DNA from: Gammaproteobacteria bacterium
Lineage (GTDB): Bacteria > Pseudomonadota > Gammaproteobacteria > Pseudomonadales > Oceanobacteraceae
Direction: 5' to 3'
NCBI GenBank assembly: GCA_013373125.1
Contig: JABXIK010000038.1
Coordinates: 1 to 35,453 of the forward strand
DNA length: 35,453 nt
The notes under the pieces were generated by a model. It worked only from the letters and a program-made list of their open reading frames with translations. It made no database searches and was not told where the DNA came from. How positions within the stretch are numbered: position 1 is the first letter of the stretch; each line of letters opens with the position of its first letter. Below are positions 9,573 to 17,133 of the stretch, one piece after another. Made by a program: the position numbers and the translations under genes.

Positions 9573-10130
9573 ATGGAATCCCTATTCACTTCCACATTGA
9601 CTGTGGCCCTTGCCGAAATTGGCGATAAAACTCAATTACTGTCTTTGCTTCTCGCGACACGCTTTTCCAATAAATGGGCCATCATTGCAGGCATTATTGT
9701 GGCCACCATTGTGAATCACGGTTTAAGTGCTTGGCTTGGTCAGCATTCTATTCAATGGCTATCCGATAACTGGGTACAATGGATTCTTTCCGGCAGCTTC
9801 ATCGCCATCGGTTTGTGGATATTAATCCCAGATAAACTCGACGATGAGCCTAACCTCATGGCGCAATTTGGGCCTTTCTTAGCCACCTGTGTCTTATTCT
9901 TCTTAGCTGAAATTGGTGATAAAACCCAAGTAGCCACTATAGTACTAGGCGCGCAGTATCAAAACTTATTTTGGGTAACCCTCGGCACCACCCTAGGCAT
10001 GTTATTAGCGAATATTCCGGTGATTATTTTTGGCGAAAAACTCATGCAGCGCCTACCTCTTAACACTACGCGTTTCATTGCAGCAGGGCTTTTCATTGTG
10101 CTGGGTGTCATCACCGCTATCTGGCACTAA
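9573..10130 (+). CDS. mneA: UPF0016/GDT1-family manganese exporter (MneA-like)
   Basis: A 185-residue inner-membrane protein with about six transmembrane helices, built as two homologous halves. Each half carries the family signature E-x-G-D-K-T: AEIGDKTQ at residues 14-21 and again at 112-119. These acidic motifs line the cation path in the GDT1/TMEM165 superfamily, and bacterial members such as Vibrio MneA export Mn2+. The gene lies directly behind a yybP-ykoY Mn riboswitch, which strongly supports manganese as substrate. A GGAG ribosome binding site ends 7 bases before the ATG and is a likely target of the switch. The next gene starts 84 bp downstream. Confidence 0.92.
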   Translation: MESLFTSTLTVALAEIGDKTQLLSLLLATRFSNKWAIIAGIIVATIVNHGLSAWLGQHSIQWLSDNWVQWILSGSFIAIGLWILIPDKLDDEPNLMAQFGPFLATCVLFFLAEIGDKTQVATIVLGAQYQNLFWVTLGTTLGMLLANIPVIIFGEKLMQRLPLNTTRFIAAGLFIVLGVITAIWH

Positions 10131-10153
10131 CTCGAATTAGATGAAAACAGCCA

Positions 10154-10191
10154 TTGGCGAGCACTCAAGAACAGGCTAAGGTGCTTGCCAA
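10154..10191 (+). other. Imperfect hairpin between exporter and SDR gene
   Basis: TTGGCGAGCAC (10154-10164) pairs with GTGCTTGCCAA (10181-10191), ten Watson-Crick pairs and one G-U, with a 16-base loop. No T-run follows, so it is not a standard terminator. It may be an mRNA processing or attenuation structure; the role is unknown. Confidence 0.4.
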
Positions 10192-10214
10192 AATCATTAA
10201 TTGAGGGCGCATGC

Positions 10215-10976
10215 ATGAAAATTGAAAACAGCGTGATTGTGATTACCGGAGCAGCACAAGGTCTAGGTCAGTCCATGGCTTTGTATCTAGCCGCTAAAGG
10301 CGCGAAATTGGCACTGATTGATCTAGATAATGACAAACTTTCTCAAGCCCAATCTCTATGTGAACAAGCGGGCAGCCCTCAAGTTGCAACCTATTTATGT
10401 AACGTGGCGAAAGAAGATGACGTTAGCGATGTCTTTAATCGCATTGTGGCAGACTTTTCTGCCATTCACGGTCTCATCAATAACGCCGGCATCTTGCGTG
10501 ATGGCTTACTACTCAAGCAGAAAGACGGCGAATTCAGCAAGCTGCCATTGTCCCATTGGCAAAGCGTTATCGACGTAAACCTCACCGGCGTATTTTTGTG
10601 CGGCCGTGAGTTTGCTTACCACGCGGCACAACTGGGTCAACCAGGCTGCATCATTAATATTTCAAGTATTTCCCGTGCCGGTAACATGGGCCAAAGCAAC
10701 TACAGTGCGGCCAAAGCCGGAGTGGCGACATTAAGTGTCGTATGGGCCAAAGAACTCGCCCAATACGGCATTCGCTGTAACGCCATTGCCCCAGGCTTTA
10801 TCCGTACCGACATGACCGCCAGCATCCGTGAAGATGTATTAGCTAAAATGACCGCTATGATTCCGGCTAAGCGCATGGGAGAAGCGGATGAAATCGCCCA
10901 TAGCGTGGCGTTTTTATTGGAAAATGACTATATGAATGGCCGCATTATCGAGTTAGATGGCGGCCTTCGCTTATAG
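10215..10976 (+). CDS. Short-chain dehydrogenase/reductase (FabG-like)
   Basis: A 253-residue classical SDR oxidoreductase using NAD(P)H. The Rossmann motif TGAAQGLG is at residues 11-18, NNAG lies in INNAGILRDGLL, the catalytic serine is S150 (in NISSIS), and the catalytic pair is Tyr163 and Lys167 (YSAAK). The C-terminal RMGEADEIAHSVAFLLEN and GRIIELDGGLRL stretches are typical of FabG-type reductases. The substrate cannot be told from sequence; a FabG paralogue or a hydroxyacyl/polyol dehydrogenase is possible. The ATG at 10215 was chosen over an upstream TTG at 10185 because TTGAGGG lies at a good distance before it and it matches the usual SDR N-terminus. Confidence 0.9.
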   Translation: MKIENSVIVITGAAQGLGQSMALYLAAKGAKLALIDLDNDKLSQAQSLCEQAGSPQVATYLCNVAKEDDVSDVFNRIVADFSAIHGLINNAGILRDGLLLKQKDGEFSKLPLSHWQSVIDVNLTGVFLCGREFAYHAAQLGQPGCIINISSISRAGNMGQSNYSAAKAGVATLSVVWAKELAQYGIRCNAIAPGFIRTDMTASIREDVLAKMTAMIPAKRMGEADEIAHSVAFLLENDYMNGRIIELDGGLRL

Positions 10977-11069
10977 AAAACCGCAACTGCGTCACATTTA
11001 CAGCGTAACTCCAAATAAAGTCTAAACTTAAAGCAATTAAGGTAGCGTTTTTGCAAATGGAGAGCACCT

Positions 11070-12701
11070 ATGTCCATGATATCCATGGGATTACGCGGCA
11101 AATTACTGGCCATAATCGGTGCTGGCATCTTGGGTGTCGGCATCATCAGTGGCATATCCTTTCTATCCCTTTCCAATAAAGTGACCCAATTTGAAAATGT
11201 ACTAGGCCATGAGGTGGCCTCTGCTTTGGCCGCCGACGCCATGGCGGTGGAATTCAAAATCCAGGTACAAGAATGGAAAAACGTGCTGCTGCGTGGCCAT
11301 GATCAAGCCAAACGCGAAAAATACTGGGGCAGTTTTGAAAAACAGCACAATAAGGTGCAAGAACTGGGCAAAAAGATTCTGAATTTAAGTACCAGCCCAG
11401 ACATCCAAAAACTCACCAATATGTTTCTAGAAGAACACAAGGGCTTACTGGATAAATACAAGGTGGGGTTACAAGCCTTTATTAATAGTAACTACAATCA
11501 TATGGCGGGTGATAAAGCGGTGTCCGGCATTGATCGCGCCCCAACTAAGTTCGCCACGCAAATAACGGATCTTGCCTACCAACAAGCCCAAGAGCACAGT
11601 GAAATGACCACTTCGGCGGCTCGATCCACCGTGCTAACAGGCGTATTGGTGATCATTTTGGCCATGCTCATCATTTTTGCCGTTGCTATCGTCTGCATTA
11701 ATCGCTGGGTCACACAACCTGTCATTAAAGTAAAAGGCTACTTAGATAAATTGGCCAGTGGCCAACTAGACTTTAATATCGACAACAAACGCAGCTCAGA
11801 TGAATGCGGTGACATGCTAGAAGCCGTCTCACGCTTGCAAGTTAACTTAAATGAAGGCGCCAGTGCCATTAATGATTCCATTCAGCGTTTAAGCGATGGA
11901 GCACAATCTTTACATGGCATCGCCAGTACCATTCAAAAAGGCACGCAAGATCAATATCAACGTACCGATCAAATGGCTACTGCCATTACCGAAATGTCTG
12001 CCGCCTCCGCTGAAGTAGCTCGTCACGCACAAGATGCTGCTGAAATTGCTAACAGTGTGGAAAAGTCCGCTTCCACAGGTGTGGGTATCATGCGCCATGC
12101 CATCGCCACCATTAATGCCACCAGCGAACAAATCGCCAGCACCGCCGATGTGGTTCGCAACCTTGAACAAGACACTAAAAATGTGGGCACCGTTCTCGAT
12201 GTAATCAAGGGCATTGCCGAACAGACCAACTTACTGGCCTTAAATGCTGCGATAGAAGCGGCCCGTGCTGGTGAGCAAGGCCGAGGATTTGCGGTCGTAG
12301 CCGATGAAGTTCGCACCCTTGCCCAGCGTACCCAAGAGAGTACTGCGGAAATTCACACCATCATTGAGAATGTTCAAAATGGCGCGCAAAATGCTGTGAC
12401 ATCCATCTCATCAGGACAAGCAAGAACTGAAGAGAGTGTGACACAGGTAAATCAAGCGGGAGAATCCATCGAACAAATTAGCCAGGATATTCAGCAAATA
12501 CTGGGTACCAACGAACAAATTGCTCAAGCGGCCAATGAGCAAAGTACCGTGGCCGATGACATTTCACAAAACGTCAACGAAATCACCAGTATTGCCGAAG
12601 ACAGCTCCAACCATGCGAAGCAAACCCTAGAGTTAAGCGAGCAACTGAAAAGTATGTCCGATACGCTACGGGTGCAAATTCGCAAACTCAAAGCTTCTTA
12701 A
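11070..12701 (+). CDS. Methyl-accepting chemotaxis protein
   Basis: A 543-residue transmembrane chemoreceptor. TM1 is near residues 10-32 and TM2 near 186-212. Between them is a helical periplasmic sensor of about 150 residues that includes the stretch [12 protein letters not shown]; its ligand is unknown. HAMP follows (about 212-265, starting [14 protein letters not shown]). The cytoplasmic helical hairpin has its tip at about residues 381-421, with [18 protein letters not shown] and [15 protein letters not shown], which contacts CheA and CheW. No C-terminal CheR-docking pentapeptide is seen. A GGAG ribosome binding site precedes the ATG; alternative in-frame ATGs follow within six codons. 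No che genes are adjacent. Confidence 0.95.
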   Translation: MSMISMGLRGKLLAIIGAGILGVGIISGISFLSLSNKVTQFENVLGHEVASALAADAMAVEFKIQVQEWKNVLLRGHDQAKREKYWGSFEKQHNKVQELGKKILNLSTSPDIQKLTNMFLEEHKGLLDKYKVGLQAFINSNYNHMAGDKAVSGIDRAPTKFATQITDLAYQQAQEHSEMTTSAARSTVLTGVLVIILAMLIIFAVAIVCINRWVTQPVIKVKGYLDKLASGQLDFNIDNKRSSDECGDMLEAVSRLQVNLNEGASAINDSIQRLSDGAQSLHGIASTIQKGTQDQYQRTDQMATAITEMSAASAEVARHAQDAAEIANSVEKSASTGVGIMRHAIATINATSEQIASTADVVRNLEQDTKNVGTVLDVIKGIAEQTNLLALNAAIEAARAGEQGRGFAVVADEVRTLAQRTQESTAEIHTIIENVQNGAQNAVTSISSGQARTEESVTQVNQAGESIEQISQDIQQILGTNEQIAQAANEQSTVADDISQNVNEITSIAEDSSNHAKQTLELSEQLKSMSDTLRVQIRKLKAS

Positions 12702-12739
12702 CCCCTACCCTTGAATCCATGGTTTGATACACTCAGACT

Positions 12740-13045
12740 ATGGATCATGATCAAAAACAAACCGCTATTCTTCAACAAGTTTGCTCTGTGCCCAAAGGTA
12801 ATGTAGCCAGTTATGGTGACATTGCTAAAGGTGCAGGCCTTCCGGGTTACGCTCGTTATGTGGGTAGAGTGTTAAAAATGCTACCTAAAAATACGAACGT
12901 ACCCTGGCATCGTATTATCAATAGCCAAGGCATGATTAGCTTTCCCAAAGGAAGTGATACATACAAAAAGCAAGTTGAGCGACTCAACCAAGAAGGTATT
13001 TATCTGCTTAAAGATAAAATCCCAAAGTCGTATTTTATTCGCTAA
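12740..13045 (+). CDS. atl: Alkyltransferase-like (ATL) DNA-repair protein
   Basis: A 101-residue relative of the O6-alkylguanine-DNA methyltransferase C-terminal domain. The active-site motif, normally PCHR, reads PWHR at residues 55-58, so the acceptor cysteine is replaced by Trp56. This is the hallmark of ATL proteins such as E. coli YbaZ, which bind alkylated guanine without transferring the group and hand lesions to nucleotide-excision repair. Supporting MGMT-fold features include GNVASYGDIAK and the ARYVGRVLK DNA-binding helix. The last 11 bp overlap the 3' end of the convergent ampG, with no terminator between them. Confidence 0.92.
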   Translation: MDHDQKQTAILQQVCSVPKGNVASYGDIAKGAGLPGYARYVGRVLKMLPKNTNVPWHRIINSQGMISFPKGSDTYKKQVERLNQEGIYLLKDKIPKSYFIR

Positions 13046-14627
13046 CGTGTTTAAGTGAGGCCAAGTGTAATTCTTTATCTCTGGTTTCTAACGATTTCTG
13101 CACAAGAATAACCAGAGCTAAAATCGGTACACCGATCAGCCCCGTGAAGATAAAAAATCCAGGATAACCAATATTCTCCACAATGCTGCCTGAATAACCT
13201 GCTAGCACTTTAGGGATCAATGTCATTAAGGAAGAGAAGATCGCATACTGCATTGCAGTAAATTGAACATTTACCAGACTCGATAAAAACGCAATAAACG
13301 CCGCTGTAGCAATGCCGGCGACTAAATTGTCTGCCGATACAACCGCATATAAAACAGGAATATTCTTACCAGTAAAATACAGCAGAACAAACATCAAGTT
13401 CGTTACGACTACGAGTAATGCACTAAACCACAAAATGCGCATCACACCAATTCGCATGACGAGAACGCCCCCAAGAAATCCCCCAATGATGGTCATGAGT
13501 AAACCAAAGAACTTCACCGCATTTGCGATTTCAATTTTGGTAAAGCCTAAGTCTTGATAAAACAGATTACTCATTACACCTAGCACAATGTCACTGATGC
13601 GATATAAACCAATTAAAGCCAACAGCAACCATGCTGTTTTAACACCATAATCATCGAAAAACTGTTTAATGGGTGACACATAGCTGCTGGTTAGCATTTG
13701 TCTATTCGCGATTCCTAAACGCACAGTTAAACGCCCTAATAGAAATACAACCAGAAGTGCAAGTGCGAGTCTTAATAACTCAATTAAAAAACCTGAAAAC
13801 GCGTGATTATTTAACAAAACTGCCAGAGCATCCTTGGCTGGTTGCAAGGCGTCTCCACTGACATAAAAACACGCAACAAAACCTGTGGCACAAATTACAA
13901 ACGCACCTAATAACCCTAAGTATTCATTCGCTGAATGAGTAAATTCGGAAGCGCGTTTGATAGGCTCTTGAATTAAAAACGTCGCGACTACACCCACAAA
14001 CCCAAACAGCGCCATAATGAAGTACGTTAATTGCCAAGCACTATAATTATATTGCTCACTGGTAGAACCAAAATAACTGGCAAGATAGAGTGCACCCGCA
14101 CCGGTTACAATCATGCCTAAACGATAACCAGCAATGTACGCCGAACTCATCAAACCTTGTAAATCGGCACTCACCGCTTCGATTCGATACGCATCAATAG
14201 AAATATCTTGAGTCGCTGCAGAAAACCCAAGTAAAACAGCACCAAAGGCCATCCACATCAGATCATTCTCTAACGCTGGGTTAGACATGGCCATCAAGAC
14301 AATGGCACAGATGATGCCTACCTGAGCAACTAACAACCAAGAACGCCTCAGGCCCAGCGCTTTGGTGAGAAAAGGAATGGGCAAACAATCCACTAACGGC
14401 GCCCACACAAACTTAAAACTGTAACCTAAGGCTGCCCAACTAAAATAAGTAACCGCTGATTTCTCGATACCGGCCTCGCCTAGCCATAATGACAAAGAAG
14501 AGAAAATCAACAACAGGGGTAAACCAGCGGAGAAACCCAGCAATAACATATAAAAAACATGGCGCTGAAACAGCGCCTGTAGGCTTTCTCGCCAGCTATG
14601 GGAGGTCTCTAAAGATTTAATGTCCAT
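13035..14627 (-). CDS. ampG: AmpG-family muropeptide permease (MFS)
   Basis: A 530-residue multi-pass inner-membrane major-facilitator protein of the AmpG family, which imports GlcNAc-anhydroMurNAc peptides during cell-wall recycling and is needed for AmpC induction in many species. Family features include the N-terminal LLLGFSAGLPLLLIFSSLS, the GYSFKFVWAPLVD segment, and the DISIDAYRIE motif (ATQDISIDAYRIE). Fourteen hydrophobic segments are plausible. The start codon overlaps the yajQ stop (TAATG), so translation is coupled. The 3' end overlaps the ATL gene by 11 bp. AmpD and AmpE are encoded about 19 kb away in the same window. Confidence 0.92.
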   Translation of the reverse strand: MDIKSLETSHSWRESLQALFQRHVFYMLLLGFSAGLPLLLIFSSLSLWLGEAGIEKSAVTYFSWAALGYSFKFVWAPLVDCLPIPFLTKALGLRRSWLLVAQVGIICAIVLMAMSNPALENDLMWMAFGAVLLGFSAATQDISIDAYRIEAVSADLQGLMSSAYIAGYRLGMIVTGAGALYLASYFGSTSEQYNYSAWQLTYFIMALFGFVGVVATFLIQEPIKRASEFTHSANEYLGLLGAFVICATGFVACFYVSGDALQPAKDALAVLLNNHAFSGFLIELLRLALALLVVFLLGRLTVRLGIANRQMLTSSYVSPIKQFFDDYGVKTAWLLLALIGLYRISDIVLGVMSNLFYQDLGFTKIEIANAVKFFGLLMTIIGGFLGGVLVMRIGVMRILWFSALLVVVTNLMFVLLYFTGKNIPVLYAVVSADNLVAGIATAAFIAFLSSLVNVQFTAMQYAIFSSLMTLIPKVLAGYSGSIVENIGYPGFFIFTGLIGVPILALVILVQKSLETRDKELHLASLKHVSE

Positions 14628-15112
14628 TAATCTTTAAAGTTTTTAAATTGCAGTGGCATGGTTATGGTTTCGTCGTTTTTCCACAAAGCCATTACTTCTT
14701 GCAGATCATCACGCTTCTTACCGGTGACGCGAATGGTTTCACCTTGAATAGCCGCTTGCACTTTAAGCTTTTCATCTTTAACCATTTTCACCATTTTTTT
14801 GCTCAGGTCTTTATCAATACCTTGTTGCATAGTAGCGGTCATTTTAACCAGTTTGCCGGCACCGGTTAACTTGCCATATTCCAAGCAGCTCACTTTGATA
14901 CCACGTTTGATCAAACACCCCTCCAAAATGGGTTTCATTTGATCAATGTGGAACTCTTCATTGGCGGTTAAGGTGATGACACTCTCTTTTAGTTCAAACG
15001 AAGCATTCACACCTTTTAAGTCATAACGACGTTCCACTTCGCGATTGGCTTGGTCTACCGCATTACTCGCTTCGTGTTGATCTATTTCGGATACCACATC
15101 AAATGATGGCAT
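14627..15112 (-). CDS. yajQ: YajQ-family nucleotide/c-di-GMP binding protein
   Basis: A 161-residue cytosolic protein of the YajQ (UPF0234) family. It starts MPSFDVVSEIDQHEASNAVDQANREV and contains the RYDLKGV and KKRDDLQEVMALWKN stretches seen in this family. It folds as two ferredoxin-like domains. Family members bind nucleotides, and some (Xanthomonas, Pseudomonas) bind cyclic di-GMP and act with LysR-type regulators; whether this one does is not visible. AGGAGAAAG precedes the ATG. Its stop overlaps the ampG start by one base in TAATG, making a yajQ-ampG operon. Confidence 0.95.
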   Translation of the reverse strand: MPSFDVVSEIDQHEASNAVDQANREVERRYDLKGVNASFELKESVITLTANEEFHIDQMKPILEGCLIKRGIKVSCLEYGKLTGAGKLVKMTATMQQGIDKDLSKKMVKMVKDEKLKVQAAIQGETIRVTGKKRDDLQEVMALWKNDETITMPLQFKNFKD

Positions 15113-15266
15113 GACTTTCTCCTAACAAACGCATAAAAATAAGCCCTAATTCTAACGGCCTAATGAAAAAATTCATGTGTTATTTGCACAAGGGACAAAA
15201 TTAGCCATTTATTGCATTTCTTTCGCCCGTATTGGTAAAACGAGATGGGTAGACTATTTTTTAACT

Positions 15267-16202
15267 ATGGATAAAAAAATTAGCCTAGATTTGGCGCAGC
15301 AACATTATTACCTACAGATTCCCAGTGTTTCTCAGCAACCACTGTTCAGTAGTGTGTTTGCTTACGATGCCCTTTTGCACTCCCTTGAGCAGCATCCTGA
15401 TGTAGAGCTTTACGGTTACTGCCTTTTTCCTCACGCGTTGCACTTGTTGGTTCTCAGCCATAAAGCACCCAGCACCTGGTTAGAAGCTTGGTTGATGAGT
15501 TACAACCAATGGCATCAAGAAACAAGTGGTGGAAGCGGATACCTTTTCGACGATGAGCATATTCATCAAGTGCTCATTCAACCTCGCTATCTCTGCAAGG
15601 CATTGCGCCATATTCATTACTTGCCGGTGAAAAGTCGTTTATGTAGCTCACCAGAACAATTTTTATACAGCTCATACCAAGACTATATTGGCACTCAAGA
15701 TACTGGCGTTGACACCAAACCGTTACTCGCTGAGCTTTCTCCTCATTACGGGCAACGACTTAGAAGATTCCATGATTTTATGGCCGTTAGCAATATGGAA
15801 GCTGACAGCAACTTTAATGTGGGCAATCACGATTACTATTTAGCATTGGCAGATAATCACTACCTCACACAGGCCAGAGCCACATACCAAGCGCAATACA
15901 AGCCTATTTTGGAGAGTGAGCACCTGCAAACATGGCAACGCTGTATTCAGATATTATCTCAACACCACAATCTCCCCAGCGAGTATTGGTTAGGTATACA
16001 ACGTCATCACAGCCTACCAGACGCGCATTTCATTTTGGCTTGGATGTTTGTGAAAGTGGCCAAAGGTCCGCTTTATGTTGCATCGAAACAACTGGGTATC
16101 GACGAAGCCACACTGAAGCTGAAAATAAACTCAGTAAAGCTTCACCACCCTAACGCTTATTTGCGGTATATTGCCCAGTCTTGGAACACAACCACCGCTT
16201 AA
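15267..16202 (+). CDS. Degenerate Y1 (IS200/RAYT-like) transposase-family protein
   Basis: A 311-residue protein resembling REP-associated/IS200-type Y1 transposases. Family landmarks are YGYCLFPHALHLLVLS (residues 49-64), the SY at 78-79 that would hold the nucleophilic tyrosine, and RHIHYLPVKSRL with YSSYQDYIG (114-142), matching the family R-x-I-H-x-x-P-V and W-S-S-Y segments. The metal-binding HUH motif, normally H-x-H in PNHVHLL, reads P-H-A-L-H-L-L, so the first His position is Ala57. The C-terminal region (about 220-300) looks like a helix-turn-helix. The ATG at 15267 is preferred over a GTG at 15177, though no good ribosome binding site is seen. No terminal repeats flank it, and it is 4 bp before panE. 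Confidence 0.7.
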   Translation: MDKKISLDLAQQHYYLQIPSVSQQPLFSSVFAYDALLHSLEQHPDVELYGYCLFPHALHLLVLSHKAPSTWLEAWLMSYNQWHQETSGGSGYLFDDEHIHQVLIQPRYLCKALRHIHYLPVKSRLCSSPEQFLYSSYQDYIGTQDTGVDTKPLLAELSPHYGQRLRRFHDFMAVSNMEADSNFNVGNHDYYLALADNHYLTQARATYQAQYKPILESEHLQTWQRCIQILSQHHNLPSEYWLGIQRHHSLPDAHFILAWMFVKVAKGPLYVASKQLGIDEATLKLKINSVKLHHPNAYLRYIAQSWNTTTA

Positions 16203-16206
16203 TATC

Positions 16207-17076
16207 ATGCAAGACATCTACATACTGGGTTCTGGCGCCATGGGTTGCCTATGGGCGAGTTACTGTCCGCCTGAGCAATCTGTTCACTTTATTCAACGTG
16301 CCCCCAAAGAAGCAACGTTTTCTTTTCAAGTGCTGCCTTATGCTACGAAGCACGTCACCACATGCCATGCAGCAAACGAATTAATCCATCCCATTGAGCG
16401 CCTAATAGTAGCCACCAAAGCCTACGATGCTTTAGCTGCAATGCAGTCTGTTGCTCATTTACTAACAGATGCCACCCAAGTAGTACTGCTACAAAATGGT
16501 TTAGGCTCGCAACAGGCCATTACCGATGCATTCCCTCATGTGGCTATTTTTGCATGCAGCTCAACCGAAGGCGCGTATAAACAAGATTCCAATACTCTGG
16601 TACATGCTGGCAAAGGCCAAAATTTGATTGGCGCCATGAATCATCATGCTAAAAAAGAGGCACTTGCGGATTGGTTACCTGATCATCAATACCAATGGCA
16701 AGATCAAATTGAAGTTACGCTATGGCGTAAATTTATGATCAATTGCGCCATCAACCCCCTTACCGTGCTCTACCAGTGCCAAAATGGAAAACTCATTGAA
16801 GAGCCCAAATATCTTTCGCATATGCAACAAATCTGTGAAGAGATTGATCTTCTCAGCCAAGCTCAAACCTTAAATGTAGACAGTGCATTTGTAGTTGCAC
16901 GACAAGTATGTCAATTAACAGCACAGAATTTCAGCTCCATGTTGCAAGATCATCGTGCACAAAACCCAACGGAAATTGATTTTATGACGGGTTATCTATT
17001 AAAACTGGCCACTCGCTACAAAATCCCTTGCCCCAAAAACGCTGAGGTCTATGAATCGATTCTGAATCTTGGCTAA
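16207..17076 (+). CDS. panE: 2-dehydropantoate 2-reductase (ketopantoate reductase)
   Basis: A 289-residue cytosolic enzyme that reduces ketopantoate to pantoate with NADPH in pantothenate/CoA synthesis. The nucleotide-binding GSGAMG is at residues 8-13. Catalytic-site features match E. coli PanE: Lys71 in ATKAYDA, QNGLG, Lys175 in LWRKFMINCAINPLT, and Glu256 in NPTEIDFMTGYL. The ATG at 16207 was chosen over the upstream TTG at 16171 because it puts the Rossmann motif at the usual distance from the N-terminus. The gene starts 4 bp after the Y1-like gene, suggesting co-transcription. A broader ketopantoate-reductase-like ApbA paralogue is possible but the residues favour PanE. Confidence 0.9.
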   Translation: MQDIYILGSGAMGCLWASYCPPEQSVHFIQRAPKEATFSFQVLPYATKHVTTCHAANELIHPIERLIVATKAYDALAAMQSVAHLLTDATQVVLLQNGLGSQQAITDAFPHVAIFACSSTEGAYKQDSNTLVHAGKGQNLIGAMNHHAKKEALADWLPDHQYQWQDQIEVTLWRKFMINCAINPLTVLYQCQNGKLIEEPKYLSHMQQICEEIDLLSQAQTLNVDSAFVVARQVCQLTAQNFSSMLQDHRAQNPTEIDFMTGYLLKLATRYKIPCPKNAEVYESILNLG

Positions 17077-17133
17077 CCCTGCCAACTAGGGTAGTCTGGT
17101 TATCCGTTTTATTTTGACCAGACTCATTAACCC

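Noticed and set aside
11040..11069. FliA (sigma-28) promoter before the first chemoreceptor
   Set aside because: A TAAAG-like -35 exists near 11016, but the -10 GCCGATAA consensus is not matched at the proper spacing.
15177..15266. Extension of the Y1-like gene to a GTG at 15177
   Set aside because: The added 30 residues lie outside the family match and no ribosome binding site precedes the GTG; the ATG at 15267 matches the domain start.
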